A stretch of 64,000 nucleotides of DNA, from the NCBI GenBank assembly GCA_039090855.1, contig CM077002.1, positions 87,982,194 through 88,046,193 on the forward strand, in the 5' to 3' direction. Both the position numbers and the translations under genes were made by a program. This document shows, in pieces, positions 1 through 9,476 of the stretch. The notes below the pieces were generated by a model. That model made no database searches. It saw nothing but the letters and a program-made list of their open reading frames with translations, and was not told the origin of the DNA. The stretch comes from Macrothele yani (Eukaryota; Arthropoda; Arachnida; Araneae; Macrothelidae). Numbering within the stretch: position 1 is the stretch's first letter; each line of letters begins with the position of its first letter.

Positions 1-120
1 ACTGGCACGGACCGTGTCAGCTAGGCTTTTCGGTGGTTCTCGCGGGCTGCTTCTGTCATCGGCTATCGCTTCTTCTTGGGCGTTGTGGCGCCATCTCTTG
101 TTGGTCACTGATCTCATTTT

Positions 121-504
121 TCAAACTTTTTCATTTTTTTGCTCAATTTTAATTAAATTTCTCCAGCTGTTTCTCAAAATATTAGGGTCATTATGGTTGC
201 AAACTTTTGCCCTATTTTTTTCAATCATTACCGACTCTGCTATTCTGAGGTGTTTTTCGGATTTACAGCTTTTAATGATTTTTATATTTTCGAATTTAAG
301 AAATTTTTGATTATCCAGACAGTGTTGAATAAGTGCTGTTTTTTCTTCTTTTTTCTGCCAATTTTTTACGTGTTGTTTTAATCTGTGTTTAAGCTTATTT
401 TTGGTACTTCCTATATAAGCCATTGGAGGATTTTCAGTAATAGGAATTGAGTAAATACCTGCTTTTTCTAACATTTTTATTTTTTCATTATTTTTTATTA
501 CCAT
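121..504 (-). pseudogene. PLE-B GIY-YIG endonuclease domain
   Basis: 127-codon frame with the GIY-YIG nuclease signature: AGIYSIPITE, then AYIGSTKNKLKHRLKQH, an IAESVMIE segment supplying the expected Glu, and KVCNHNDPN supplying the Asn. In PLEs this nuclease nicks target DNA to prime reverse transcription. It lies downstream of the RT as expected. It lacks the Cys pair seen just before YIG in PLE-C (CSC at 6900-6910), so it belongs to a distinct PLE lineage. Two further copies of the same domain lie at 33097-33553 and 63593-63971 on the plus strand. Confidence 0.85.
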
Positions 505-656
505 ATTTTTGATGGTATTTACTTTTCCTCCAATTTGAATGTTATGCTTTTTACAAATATTATTAATTTCGTTAGTAATACCTTTAATGTAAGGAAAACC
601 ATTTAAATATTTGACTTCTTTTTTATTTACTATAGCATTATTTTTTATTTTCTTTA

Positions 657-1484
657 TTACTTCTGTGTTCCATTTTTTATTAAATGGTTAGGATAACCAA
701 AGCTACCTGCAATTTTTTTTATGAATTTGATTTCTTCATTGATGAACTGGCTGTTTTCAGAGTGCGTATATGCTCTTTTTATTAAGGTTTTTAGACTATT
801 GCATTTTTGAGGATAAGGATGTGCCGAATTGTACGGGATTAGGACTGGAACAAATGAACTTTTCCGATAAACCTTGTATGGTAACTTATCTGTGGATTTG
901 ATAACTTGTACATCCAAAAAGGCTATTGCATTATTTTTTTCTATTTCAACAGTGAGTTCTATAGTTGGATATAAAGAGCTGTAACATTTTTTTAATTTTC
1001 TTAATTCTTCTTTGTTCAGTTTTGATAGAATGAAAATATCATCCACGTATCGACAGTACACTTCTGGTTTTTCTTCCATACGATGCAGGACATTTTCTTC
1101 AATTTCGTTCATCACTACCTCAGCATATAAAGTTGATAATGGTGAGCCCATTGGGCCTCCTGAATTTTGCTTGAATATTTTGTCCTTGCATGTAAAAATG
1201 TTATTTTCATATAAATAGAATAAAACTTTTTTGAATTCATGAATTTGTGTGTTATTTAAAATTTTAAGATTTTGCAACTTCTTAATGATAATTTCAATAG
1301 CTTCTGGAACAGGAGTGCTTGGATATAATGCTTTAACGTCCGTGCTTGCCATATTTAAGTCCTTTAGGCCAGTTTTTACATTTTTAATTTTCTCAATAAA
1401 TTCATACGTGTTCTTGATGGTGAACTTGTTGTTCATGAAAAAGGGTGCTAGGAACTTGTAAATGTTTTTTTCTAATGTTATCAA
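657..1484 (-). pseudogene. PLE-B reverse transcriptase palm
   Basis: 275-codon minus-strand frame with the RT core of Penelope-like elements: YPSTP (RT3), GGPMGSPLSTLYAEVVM (RT4), the catalytic RYVDDIF box (YVDD at 1038-1049), IAFLDVQV (RT6) and VYRKSS (RT7). It copies element RNA into DNA. The three catalytic Asp are present (one in RT3 region context, two in YVDD). It is the continuation of the previous entry in another frame, and it ends before a linker leading to the GIY-YIG domain at 504. The annotated Met is only the first in frame, not a genuine start. Confidence 0.85.
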
Positions 1485-2581
1485 TGGTGAGTTTTTTTTG
1501 AAACTATCAGTCTCATTGGAGCACCATCTTTGTGCGTTTTTACCTTTGCAACAATACGTGGTATGCCAGCTCCCATTGGTGGAAAAGAGCGCTTGATTTC
1601 ATCAGGTAATGTGCTATGATTTCTTATATCCGCTAAGAATTTAATTTGGTTATCTGTTGGGTCTTTCTTTATTTCGGTACAATTTAATCCATCTATTGCT
1701 GCTGTCATATTTTGTTCAAATTCATCAGTGTTGAGAATAATGATTTGGCTGGTTTTATCTGCTTCACAGAATTTGATATATGGGTCATTTTTCAATTCCA
1801 ATAGTTGTTTTTTTTCATATTTTAATTTTTTCTCTATATAGAAGTTTTTGTTGTTTTTGGCATTATATTCTTTTAGAATAACTCTATATAATTTGTCCTC
1901 AACTTCAGTTTTATTCTCTGCGCCTGGTATATTTTTGAGAATATCTTCGAGGCAAGGGATGATTTCTTCAGTTTTAGGGAGGCCTTGTGGAAAGGCAAAT
2001 TTTTTCCCTTTTTGTAAAATTGCTTTCTGTGAAAAGCTTAAGTTCTTATCAGACCGATTTTCATACACATTATATTCATTTATGGGTTCTTTATTTAATT
2101 TTTGTTCATCAAATAGTGCATTTAATTTTTTATCTACAGTAATGCTATTTGAGTTAGCTTCTTTGTTAGCAACTTCGTTAGTTTTGATGAACGTAGTATC
2201 CAAAATGCGATCTTTCCAAGTGCCATCAAATTGTGCATATTTTGAGTTGCTTATCAGCTTCCATAATTCATAAACTTGAGCGTTAAGTCTGAAAATTTGT
2301 TTTCTTTTAGCTATAATTTCATTACTAAGTCTTTTTTGTTGACATCGATGCAGGATGTAATAATCCTTCTTACTAGTTGGCTTGTTCTTAAGTCTAAAAA
2401 ATTTGGGGAAAAATCCAGTGTCTCTGCAAGTTACAAGAAAACGTTCTTGAACTTCAAATTTCATACATTTGATTTTAAGACGTTTGAATTTGGTGATTGT
2501 TGTTAATTCACGGTTCGAAAAAGATTGCGATAGTACATCGTGAGGCCTAATCAGCCTTTGATCTAACCACTTGAAAAGAAT
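1481..2581 (-). pseudogene. PLE-B N-terminal region and start of reverse transcriptase
   Basis: Open frame running on the minus strand to 1481; it technically opens at 2806 inside PLE-A sequence, but the PLE-B part starts at the junction 2581. It is rich in Lys and Asn. Recognisable are the PLE RT1 region (KFCEADKTSQIIILNTDEF, about 1720-1780) and the RT2 region ending KTHKDGAPMRLIVS near 1500, just before the stop. The frame ends at a run of eight A on the coding strand (about 1491-1498). One extra A there would lead straight into the RT palm frame that follows, so this is a single indel in a homopolymer. That is either a real inactivating mutation or a sequencing error. Confidence 0.8.
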
Positions 2582-3344
2582 AATTCGTTTTGCTTCGTTC
2601 CAGCGGGAAATTGCAGATGTGTCTTCCATTGTCAAAATAGACAAGGCTGTATTAGGGTTTGCTTTCAAAACATCTTTTATGTTATAAAATTCTGTGGTTA
2701 ATGCTCCTGTATGTGCTTTCGATGTATAAGTTATCACCTGTTGAAGAAGAGATAGGAATGTAGTAAACTTCTGGGAGGTCCAGATTTTCAACTTTGTCCG
2801 TATCACTTTGTAGAAGTTTCAAGATGTTTGGTGGGGATTTAATGGCAAGATGGTAATCAAAACTTCTAAAGAGAATCTGTAACTTATAAGCATAGGAAGG
2901 ATGGTAAGGAACAGAACCAGAGAATTTCAGGTTTTCTTTCTTTTGAGGATGTCGGCGGAATTCAATTTTCGATTTGTTTTCATATTTCTTTAAGAGGGAG
3001 TTAACTGTAAGAGCAGGGAAACCATGAGAGAGGGCTATTGTAGAAATTTTGGAGAATTCTTCATGAAGAGAACGTTTGTTGTTACAAATGATATGAGCCC
3101 TGTGGATGTGAGACTTCAATGCTGCGAGCTTGTACAGATGCAGAGTGAAAGATTTGTAGGGAATGATGTTAGTGGCCGCAGAAGGTTTACGATAGACAGA
3201 ATGAGTGATAGAGAGATCAGAGTTTCTGCAGATGGAGACATCCAGGAAATTAATTTTGTTGTTTACTTCCTTAGATTTAGTGAGTTTAATGGAAGGAAAT
3301 TTTTCCTTCTCTTGATGTGGAATCTTTGTTCCCCTGTGTACCAT
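2582..3344 (-). pseudogene. PLE-A fragment, inverted arm (RT C-terminus to GIY-YIG)
   Basis: Minus-strand frame (3344-2682, continued in another frame to 2582) holding the RT C-terminus (NKINFLDVSICRN, VYRKPS, HGFPALTVNSLL) and the GIY-YIG region (GDNLYIESTYRSI, then VLKANPNTALSILTMED and AISRWNEAKRI). It is nearly identical to the plus-strand copy at 3686-4413 but faces the other way. Similarity ends sharply at 2582, where PLE-B begins. The segment 3305-3344 does not belong to the shared arm. This is a 5'-truncated inverted piece of the same element, a common structure in Penelope insertions. Confidence 0.8.
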
Positions 3345-4413
3345 AGTTTGAGTCCCACATGCTCCTCATGAAGAAAGTGATTCTTCATTTTGAACCACCC
3401 GGTACTCTTATCAAAGATCTTTATGATTGTTTCCACACCATTAATCAACACAGTTGTTTTGTTTTCAACAAAATTGTGTACAAACAACAATCTGGTCGTC
3501 CCATGGGCTCACCTCTTTCTCCTGTTCTTGCAGAGATCAACATGCAGCACATTGAAGTTTCCATCATTCCTCACCACCCTTTTCAACCTTCCCTGTGGTT
3601 AAGGTATGTAGATGACATTTTCATTAGCTGGCCACATACCGAGTATGAATTACAGACCCTGATCAACTCCATTACAGAAAAATTTTCTTCCATTAAACTC
3701 ACTAAATCTAAGGAAGTAAACAACAAAATTGATTTCCTGGATGTCTCCATCTGCAGAAACTCTGATCTCTCCATCAGTCGTTCCGTCTATCGTAAATCTT
3801 CTGCGGCCACTATCATTCCCTACAAATCATTCCCTACAAATCTTTCACTCTGCATCTCTACAAGCTCGCAGCATTGAAGTCTTACATCCACAGCGCTCAT
3901 ATCATTTGCAACAACCAACTTTCTCTTCAAGAAGAATTCTCCAAAATTTCTACAATAGCCCTCTCTCATGGTTTCCCTGCTCTTACAGTCAACTCCCTCT
4001 TAAAGAAATATGAAAACAAACCAAAAATTGAATGCTGCCGACATCCTCAAAAGAAAGAAAACCTGAAATTCTCTGGTTTTGTTCCTTACTATCCTTCCTA
4101 TGCTTATAAGTTACAGATTCTTTTTAGAAGCTTTGATTACCATCTTGCCATTAAATCCCCACCAAACATCTTGAAACTTCTACAAAGTGATACGGACAAA
4201 GTTGAAAATCTGGACCTCCCAGAAGTTTACTGCATTCCTATTTCATTTTCAACAGGTGATAACTTATACATTGAAAGCACATACAGGAGCATTTACCACA
4301 GAATTTTAGAACATAAAAAAGATGTTTTGAAAGCCAACCCTAATACAGCCTTGTCTGTTTTGACAATGGAAGACACATCTGCAATTTCCCGCTGGAACGA
4401 AGCAAAACGAATT
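2582..4413. repeat. Inverted repeat formed by two PLE-A copies
   Basis: Arm 2582-3300 (minus orientation) matches arm 3686-4413 (plus orientation) almost base for base over roughly 720 bp, with a 385-bp spacer holding the RT catalytic core of the plus copy only. High arm similarity suggests both arms came from one recent insertion event rather than two old ones. Confidence 0.85.
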
Positions 4414-4500
4414 GCTTCTTATGACAATCGTTTTGCCTTCTGTTACTGTGAAAGCCTGGAAATTATTTTCAACCCAATGACTTGCAATTCTGAATCTCCT
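3359..4500 (+). pseudogene. PLE-A reverse transcriptase plus degenerate GIY-YIG region
   Basis: Two overlapping plus-strand frames (3359-3877 and 3874-4818) form one element. The first has RT motifs SGRPMGSPLSPVLAEI, RYVDDIFI (YVDD at 3605-3616) and KIDFLDVSI. The second, shifted by a short duplication near 3820-3840 (the phrase attccctacaaatc occurs twice), has the RT tail and an endonuclease region with LYIESTYRSI, RILEHKKDV, WNEAKRI and CESLEIIFNP. The nuclease Gly after YI is replaced (YIE rather than YIG), so it is probably inactive. PLE similarity fades after about 4500, where LINE-like sequence begins on the opposite strand. The 5' third of the RT is missing. Confidence 0.8.
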
Positions 4501-4502
4501 TT

Positions 4503-4709
4503 CTACATCCCAATGATCTGGAGATCAATTCCAAGATTTGGCAACATGCGAACTTTGTACATCCGGGACAACATACTCTGCAACTCACTTTTGCTCTCTG
4601 TCAACAGGACTGTGTTATTGGCATACAGCAAACTGCACACACGGATATTACCAAAACATAAACCAGTATTGTCTATTTTGGCATCATGCGTGCATGCACC
4701 CATAAACAT
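4503..4709 (-). pseudogene. LINE reverse transcriptase fragment (non-LTR), degraded
   Basis: Minus-strand reading contains CSLLYANNTVLLTESKSEL followed by QSMLSRMYKV, which matches the YADD box region of non-LTR retrotransposon RTs (usual form LLYADDTVLLAES..ELQ). Both catalytic Asp are replaced by Asn, so it is dead. It lies head to head against the 3' end of PLE-A and is only about 60 codons long. The clade cannot be assigned safely (CR1-, RTE- or Jockey-like). Confidence 0.6.
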
Positions 4710-4994
4710 ATTAAACAGTCATATGTTAGCTTCCCTCAGAAGTTTCGTTTCCCAACGTACTTCATTAAGGATTATGATGCTACTTGCACTCAACGAAATT
4801 ATGCGAGGGCAAATGTGAGCTGGTCCAAAAACTGATTTGTTCTCGCCATTGGAACTGCGCTTTTTGTCCGGCATTATACTGAATTACAATCAAAAGTAAA
4901 TAATGTTTGAAAAATTCACACTATGTTTGTGTCTTCCTCTTGTGATAGTTTCTCTATATGAACTTGCCCATCTTGTAGCTTCAGTTTCTTTTGA

Positions 4995-5432
4995 ATGGGA
5001 TGTGAAAAAAATGTAGCCAACTTCGTAAGAAAAATAGAGCAAAAAACGTTAAAAAGAAGTATTGAAGCAAAATATAAAAATGTTGCTTATTATAAAAAAG
5101 TAAAAGTAGAAAATGAAAAGAAAATTTCTGGAATCTTAAGGGATACAGTAAAAGCAGAATTGGATGACTGGCTAAAAATTGGAATAAGAAACAAAAATAA
5201 GAAATTTGTTAAAAAGCTGAACCTTAAAGAAGAGAAATTTTTGAAGAAAAACTATTCCAGTAAAAACAAAAAAACTGCAGTTCTTAGTCATGTAAAGGAC
5301 AACACTGCTACTGGAGTTAGCCAAGAATTATTACAAGTGATAAAAAAAGGAAGTAATTTCAATCTATCCAAAGAAAAAATAAATCCAGAAAAATTGGTAA
5401 TTGAATTGGAAAGCATCTGCAGCACTTTTTAG
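4995..5432 (+). pseudogene. PLE-C N-terminal region
   Basis: 145-codon Lys-rich frame (coiled-coil-like, many KK and EK pairs) upstream of the RT. No catalytic motif. PLEs usually carry a poorly conserved basic N-terminal extension before RT1, which fits. The frame breaks after ICSTF; translation continues in other frames with LLRKDYYNSLTKFQKQVRKP at about 5460. Confidence 0.6.
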
Positions 5433-6590
5433 AAAAAGAGGACCAAATTAAAGCAGACCTCCTCAGAAAAGATTACTACAATAGCCTTACAAAATTCCAG
5501 AAGCAAGTAAGGAAACCTCAAAAAATTTTTGATAATAGTCAATTAAAAGCTCTTAAAGATTTCAGAAAAAATGAAAGTGTAGTTGCTGTGAAAACAGACA
5601 AAAGTAAGTTGATTACTATTATGGATAAGAAAGATTATCTAGAAAAGATGGAAGAAGAACTAAAAAACCTATGTATGAAGAAGTAAAAGAAAACCCACTA
5701 CCAGATTTGATTAAAAAGTCTCTAAGCTTATTTCACTTCAAAAAAAGAAAAACCAGCTTCCAGAAAACTATAAAGAATTCTCAAAATTACAGTTCAAATT
5801 ACCTCAAATATATAGAATAGTCAAACTGCATAAAGAACACCAACCAATTAGACCAATAATAGACTCAAAAAACTCTATTCTTTCAAATCTAAACTATTTT
5901 TTAAAGTCACACCTTCAGAATCTTTTAAAAGAGCCACCTAACTTGATTAAAAACTCAATGCAGCTAAAAGAAAAACTGGAACTTCTTCCTAAATTAGATT
6001 CTCCTATTATGGGTAGTTTAGATATAGTGTCTATGTATACTCACATTAATATAGATCAACTTATAGACTTTATAGCGGAAGACTTGGCAGTTTTTCACAA
6101 CAAGGAAAAAAACATATTAGTAGGAATTTTTGAAATGCTTACTTTCTCTTTGCAGAACAACTACTTTCAATTTGGGAAAACTTTTTTCATTCAAAAATCG
6201 GGGCTAGCAATGGGCTCTCCACTCTTAGCTAACTATTATGTGGGAAAACTAGAAGAAAAGATACTAGTACAACCCACATACTTCTGCTTATATAGCAGAT
6301 ACATGGATGACATCTTATTTGTAATAGATAGCTCAGAAATTGTTCCAGAAAGAATTCTAGACTCATTCAATGAATTAGATGATTCCCTTTAGTTCACTAT
6401 TGAACTTCAAAAAGAAAGAAGAATAAACTTCTTAGATATTACTATCTATTATGAAGATGAAAAATTCCTCACTAGTTGGTATAAAAAACCAATGAATACT
6501 AAAAGACTACTGGATTTCAATTCGTATCATCCAGTTTCTATTAAGAAAAATGTAGCAAGTCAGTTTTTAGAAAAATTAATAAAATAGTTT
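5433..6590 (+). pseudogene. PLE-C reverse transcriptase, multiply disrupted
   Basis: RT motifs are recoverable in shifting frames: KTDKSKLITIMDKKDYLEK (RT1, about 5595), PQIYRIVKLHKEHQPIRPI (RT2, about 5805), GSLDIVSMYTHI (RT3, about 6012), KSGLAMGSPLLANYY (RT4, about 6197), SRYMDDILFV (YMDD at 6300-6311), then after an in-frame stop at 6390 INFLDITIYY (RT6) and WYKKP (RT7). YMDD rather than the YVDD seen in PLE-A and PLE-B is a lineage difference. The longest intact stretch is 5943-6392. Breaks near 5432, 5680, 5715, 6390 and 6585 make it non-functional. Confidence 0.8.
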
Positions 6591-6874
6591 CTACTGCAGA
6601 TAAAAAAGAAGCCCAAAAAGAAGAGCTTAAAGTCATACTTGCAGAGAATAACTATCCTAAAGAAGAAATTGAGAAGCTTCTGAATTTTAATGGTACGAAG
6701 AACCCACAAAAGCAACAAGTAAAATTCATTAGAAAAATTTCTTATCACAAAGGTTTATTTGAGGCTTTAAAGAGAATTAGTAAAAAATACAATATTAGGC
6801 TAGCTCCAAGTTTAGAGAACAAAGTTAAAATTTTTTTCCCTAAAATAGTTCAAAGAGAAGAAGATATTTTAAAA

Positions 6875-7213
6875 ATGCAAGGAGTAGTTTATGAAGTAAA
6901 TTGTAGTTGTGGACTATCTTACATAGGTGAAACAGGTCGCAGACTAGAAACTCGTATAGCTGAGCATAAAGCAGCTATAAAAAATTGCTCCAACAAGACT
7001 GGATTAGATAGGCATGTTAGAGAAACTGGGCACAGCATGGATTGGAATTCCCTTAAAGTAATCAGTTTCCAAAGCAATTTCCAAAAAAGAAAACTGAAAG
7101 AAGGAATAGAGATTGAGAAAAATCAAAATTCCATCATCAATGACTGCAAAGGATTTTCCCTGCCTAACATCTGGCAGGATTTGTTGAAAAATAACCTAAA
7201 CCGTCAAGGTTAA
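6875..7213 (+). pseudogene. PLE-C GIY-YIG endonuclease domain
   Basis: 112-codon frame: GVVYEVNCSCGLSYIGETGR (a GIY-like VVY, a CSC Cys pair, then YIG), LETRIAEHKAAI, HVRETGHSMDWNSLKVI, and IEIEKNQNSI supplying the late Glu and Asn. This is the classic Penelope endonuclease, intact over this stretch. It nicks target DNA during retrotransposition. It sits about 280 bp after the last clear RT remnant; the Met at 6875 is just the first in frame of a longer polyprotein. Confidence 0.85.
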
Positions 7214-7275
7214 CCGTAACCGTCAAGGTAAACCGTAACCGTGATAGTGACAAGTAAAAAGTGACAACAACAAGA

Positions 7276-7330
7276 CAGCCTGAAGAAGGAGAAGAGTTTT
7301 TCCGAAAATTTGCTATTAAAGAAAAAATTT
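7276..7330 (+). ncRNA. Hammerhead-ribozyme-like motif in the PLE-C 3' tail
   Basis: Core blocks are present in hammerhead order: CTGAAGA (7280-7286, fitting CUGANGA), a 6-bp hairpin GGAGAA / TTTTCC (7288-7303, one G-U pair) with loop GAGT, then GAAA (7304-7307), followed by an ATTT...AAAT pairing that could be stem III. PLEs are known to carry hammerhead motifs. A convincing stem I is not visible, so self-cleavage is unproven. The copy at 34151-34177 keeps the stem with a compensating G-C pair but has CTGAAAA. Confidence 0.4.
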
Positions 7331-7387
7331 CCTAGTAAAATCCCATAAGTTGCTTTAGATTAAAAATATCATGTTAAATTCACTCAT

Positions 7388-7403
7388 GTTTAAAGTCATG
7401 CAC

Positions 7404-7436
<33 letters not shown>

Positions 7437-7437
7437 T
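7388..7437 (+). repeat. (CA)n microsatellite
   Basis: Alternating ca dinucleotide tract with a few cg/ta interruptions, followed by a tg-rich stretch to about 7458. Ordinary eukaryotic microsatellite. Confidence 0.95.
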
Positions 7438-7932
7438 GGAAGAACGCATGTGTGTGTATATATCTTTGTTTGCTATACCTCCCAAATGGGAGGTGTTGAT
7501 ATTTTTTATGGGGGAGGGGGGCTGTGTATAGATTCCTGATGCACTTCGTATTTAGAAATTCTTTTCGTGGTCCACTGGTTTTGGACATTTAGCACTTTTC
7601 ATTGTTGTGTGCAACAGTGTATTAAGAAAAATAGGGACACAGTGTTTTTTTCCTCATTTGGTAGATCAAACCTTTTTTTACAAAGAATAACATTACAATT
7701 TTGTAGCTGCTGCATTACATTGCTTTTTGAAGTTATGAAAAAAAGGCTCTCTCATTGTACATGGCTCAAAAAATAAAGAAGATAGAAGTGCGTGCATTGC
7801 ACCAATAAATTCCGTGCAAAAAACTGCAAAAGAATGGTGATTTTTGTATTTCTCTTTTTCTAAATATTGGTGATTTTGCATTTTTATGTGAAATAAGTCC
7901 CGCCGTACATCAGAATGAAAAAAAAAAAAATA

Positions 7933-9287
7933 CTGGATTTGTCTAAATAAAATCTTTCCCTGATTACGATAAATCATATAAAATGAACAGAGTTAGTTAG
8001 ACGTACGCAGTTTGTTGCATTGATTGTGTCATATTATCAAGTTTTTTGTTCGTTGTGCTTTTGGAACAATAGGTCTCTTTGCACTTCTGCAGTGTAGTTT
8101 GTTGTTGAAAGCGGTAGTCGACAAAATAGCGTCTATGCAAGAGAAGGCTAATTGTGTTCTCTAGTTTCATGAAACCAAATCTGAAATTTCAGTGCAGCAG
8201 TAGTTTAGGTGGGAGTATGATAGAGCTCCGCCTGATGTGAAGAGCATTAGGAACTGGTATCAAAATTTTAAACAGATGGGAAGTATCGGTGACCATGCAA
8301 GAAGTGGAAGACCTTCCATTAGTGAGGAAACTGTTGACGCTGTGCATGATGCATTCATACGAAGCCTGAGGAAATCAATTCGTCATGTCTGTAGTGAACT
8401 GGGAATGCCTATAAAGACAGTGCACCTCATTTTAAGAAAGCACCTTCGTGTTTTTGCATACAAATCACAAATTGTTCAAGCCTTGGAATCTAAAGATTGG
8501 TCAACAGACGTGTGACATTTGCTATGGATATTCATTCTTGAACGAATAGACGAAGATAATGATTACCTGAAGTGGATTTGTTTTTCAGACGAATCAACTT
8601 TTCATACCTCAGGTAAAGTAAACACGCATAATGCCTGTATCTGGGGTTTAGAGAACCCACATGTGGTTTTGGAGAAACAGAGAGATAGCCCTGAAATCAA
8701 TGTTTGGTGTGAACTAATGCACAGCAAAGTAATTGGATCATTCTTTTTTATTGAGCCCACCATTACATTGGGTATTTACCTCAATATGATACAGTTGTAT
8801 GTTGCACCTCAAGTGGAAGAGCTGCAACCATGGTAATGTTCCAGCAGGATGGTGCACCCAGCATTGGGGTGTACCTGTGTGTCAGTTCTTAGATGACAAA
8901 TTCCCTAACAGTTGGATTGGCAGAAATGGTCCCATACCCTGGCCACCAAGATCCCTAGACATTACGCCCCTTGACTTTTTTTTATGGGGCTACATTAAGG
9001 ACCAAGTTTATGCAACACCAGTTGCAGATATTAACATTTTGAAGGAAAGAATAACTGAAGTGTTTGCGACCATCACAGATGATATGTTGCAGCAGACATG
9101 GAAAGAGATAGAGTACCGACTTGATGCCCTCCATGTAACAAAAGGAGCCCACATTGAAGTATACTGATGACCAGGAATAAAACTCTGGATTTCAGGTAAG
9201 CTATATTGAAAAACCGTATGTGTCTAATGAGCACGGTTCATTTTATATGATTTATCGTAATCATGGAAATACTTTAGACACACCCTG
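7933..9287 (+). mobile_element. mariner-related DNA transposon (DD41D type), inactive
   Basis: Terminal inverted repeats: left end near 7933 and right end at 9287 share gattacgataaatcatat and the outer phrase tgtctaaa, and are flanked by TA (7931-7932 and 9288-9289), the target of Tc1/mariner elements. Total length about 1.36 kb, normal for the group. The left terminal repeat is more decayed than the right one. Confidence 0.85.
8237..9167 (+). pseudogene. mariner-like transposase, frameshifted
   Basis: Three successive plus-strand frames cover one transposase. N-terminal helix-turn-helix region: SIGDHARSGRPSISEETV and SELGMPIKTVHLIL. Catalytic first Asp in CFSDEST (about 8588). Second Asp in FQQDGAP, read in a different frame at about 8838-8858. 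Third acid in PWPPRSLDITPLDFFLWG (about 8938-8990). Allowing for the frameshift, 41 residues separate the second Asp from the Asp before FFLW, matching the DD41D (rosa/Visitor) group rather than DD34D mariner. The C-terminus YRLDALHVTKGAHIEVY is the usual end. A stop at 8513-8515 and shifts near 8834 and 8880 inactivate it. The true start is upstream, near 8135, in degenerate sequence. Confidence 0.85.
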
Positions 9288-9476
9288 TATATCTTCTAGT
9301 TTATAGGAAATAAAAAACTTATTCTTTTGGGAGTTTCATATGTTGGGAAAATCTTTTCATTAAAAAGAAATGTCATAAGAATCAGAGATAGTGTGTTGTG
9401 GATGGCATCTGACTATATGATATGGAATGATTCTACAGGGCTTTAATAATTAAACTATTTTACTAATATCAGTACT

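Larger units (their letters stand above)
1..2581 (-). mobile_element. Penelope-like retroelement copy (lineage PLE-B), frameshifted
   Basis: Minus-strand Penelope-like element read from 2581 down to 1: an N-terminal Lys-rich region, a reverse transcriptase broken by one frameshift, a linker, and a GIY-YIG endonuclease at 121-504. The order RT then GIY-YIG is the canonical endonuclease-bearing PLE layout. The 5' end is abrupt: at 2581/2582 it joins sequence of another PLE lineage (PLE-A). Positions 1-120 are more GC-rich and are probably the 3' untranslated part; they share the 12-mer gatggcgccaca/gatggcgccagc with the other PLE-B tail near 33552. The element is cut by the window start. The three entries below give its parts. 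Confidence 0.85.
4995..7345 (+). mobile_element. Penelope-like retroelement copy (lineage PLE-C), broken
   Basis: Plus-strand PLE with N-terminal region, RT, GIY-YIG domain and a 3' tail, interrupted by several stops and frameshifts. Its 3' 370 bp (about 6976-7345) recur at 33868-34224 with only scattered differences, which fixes the element's 3' end near 7345 (the shared sequence ends in the phrase cctagtaaaa...cccata). Parts are described in the next entries. Confidence 0.85.

Noticed and set aside
14..310. 98-codon hydrophobic frame on the plus strand
   Set aside because: Antisense of the PLE-B nuclease and its T-rich flank; hydrophobicity is just poly-T coding for Phe.
7355..7588. Open frame with a run of alternating Cys/Val
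   Set aside because: It is the translation of the (CA)n microsatellite.
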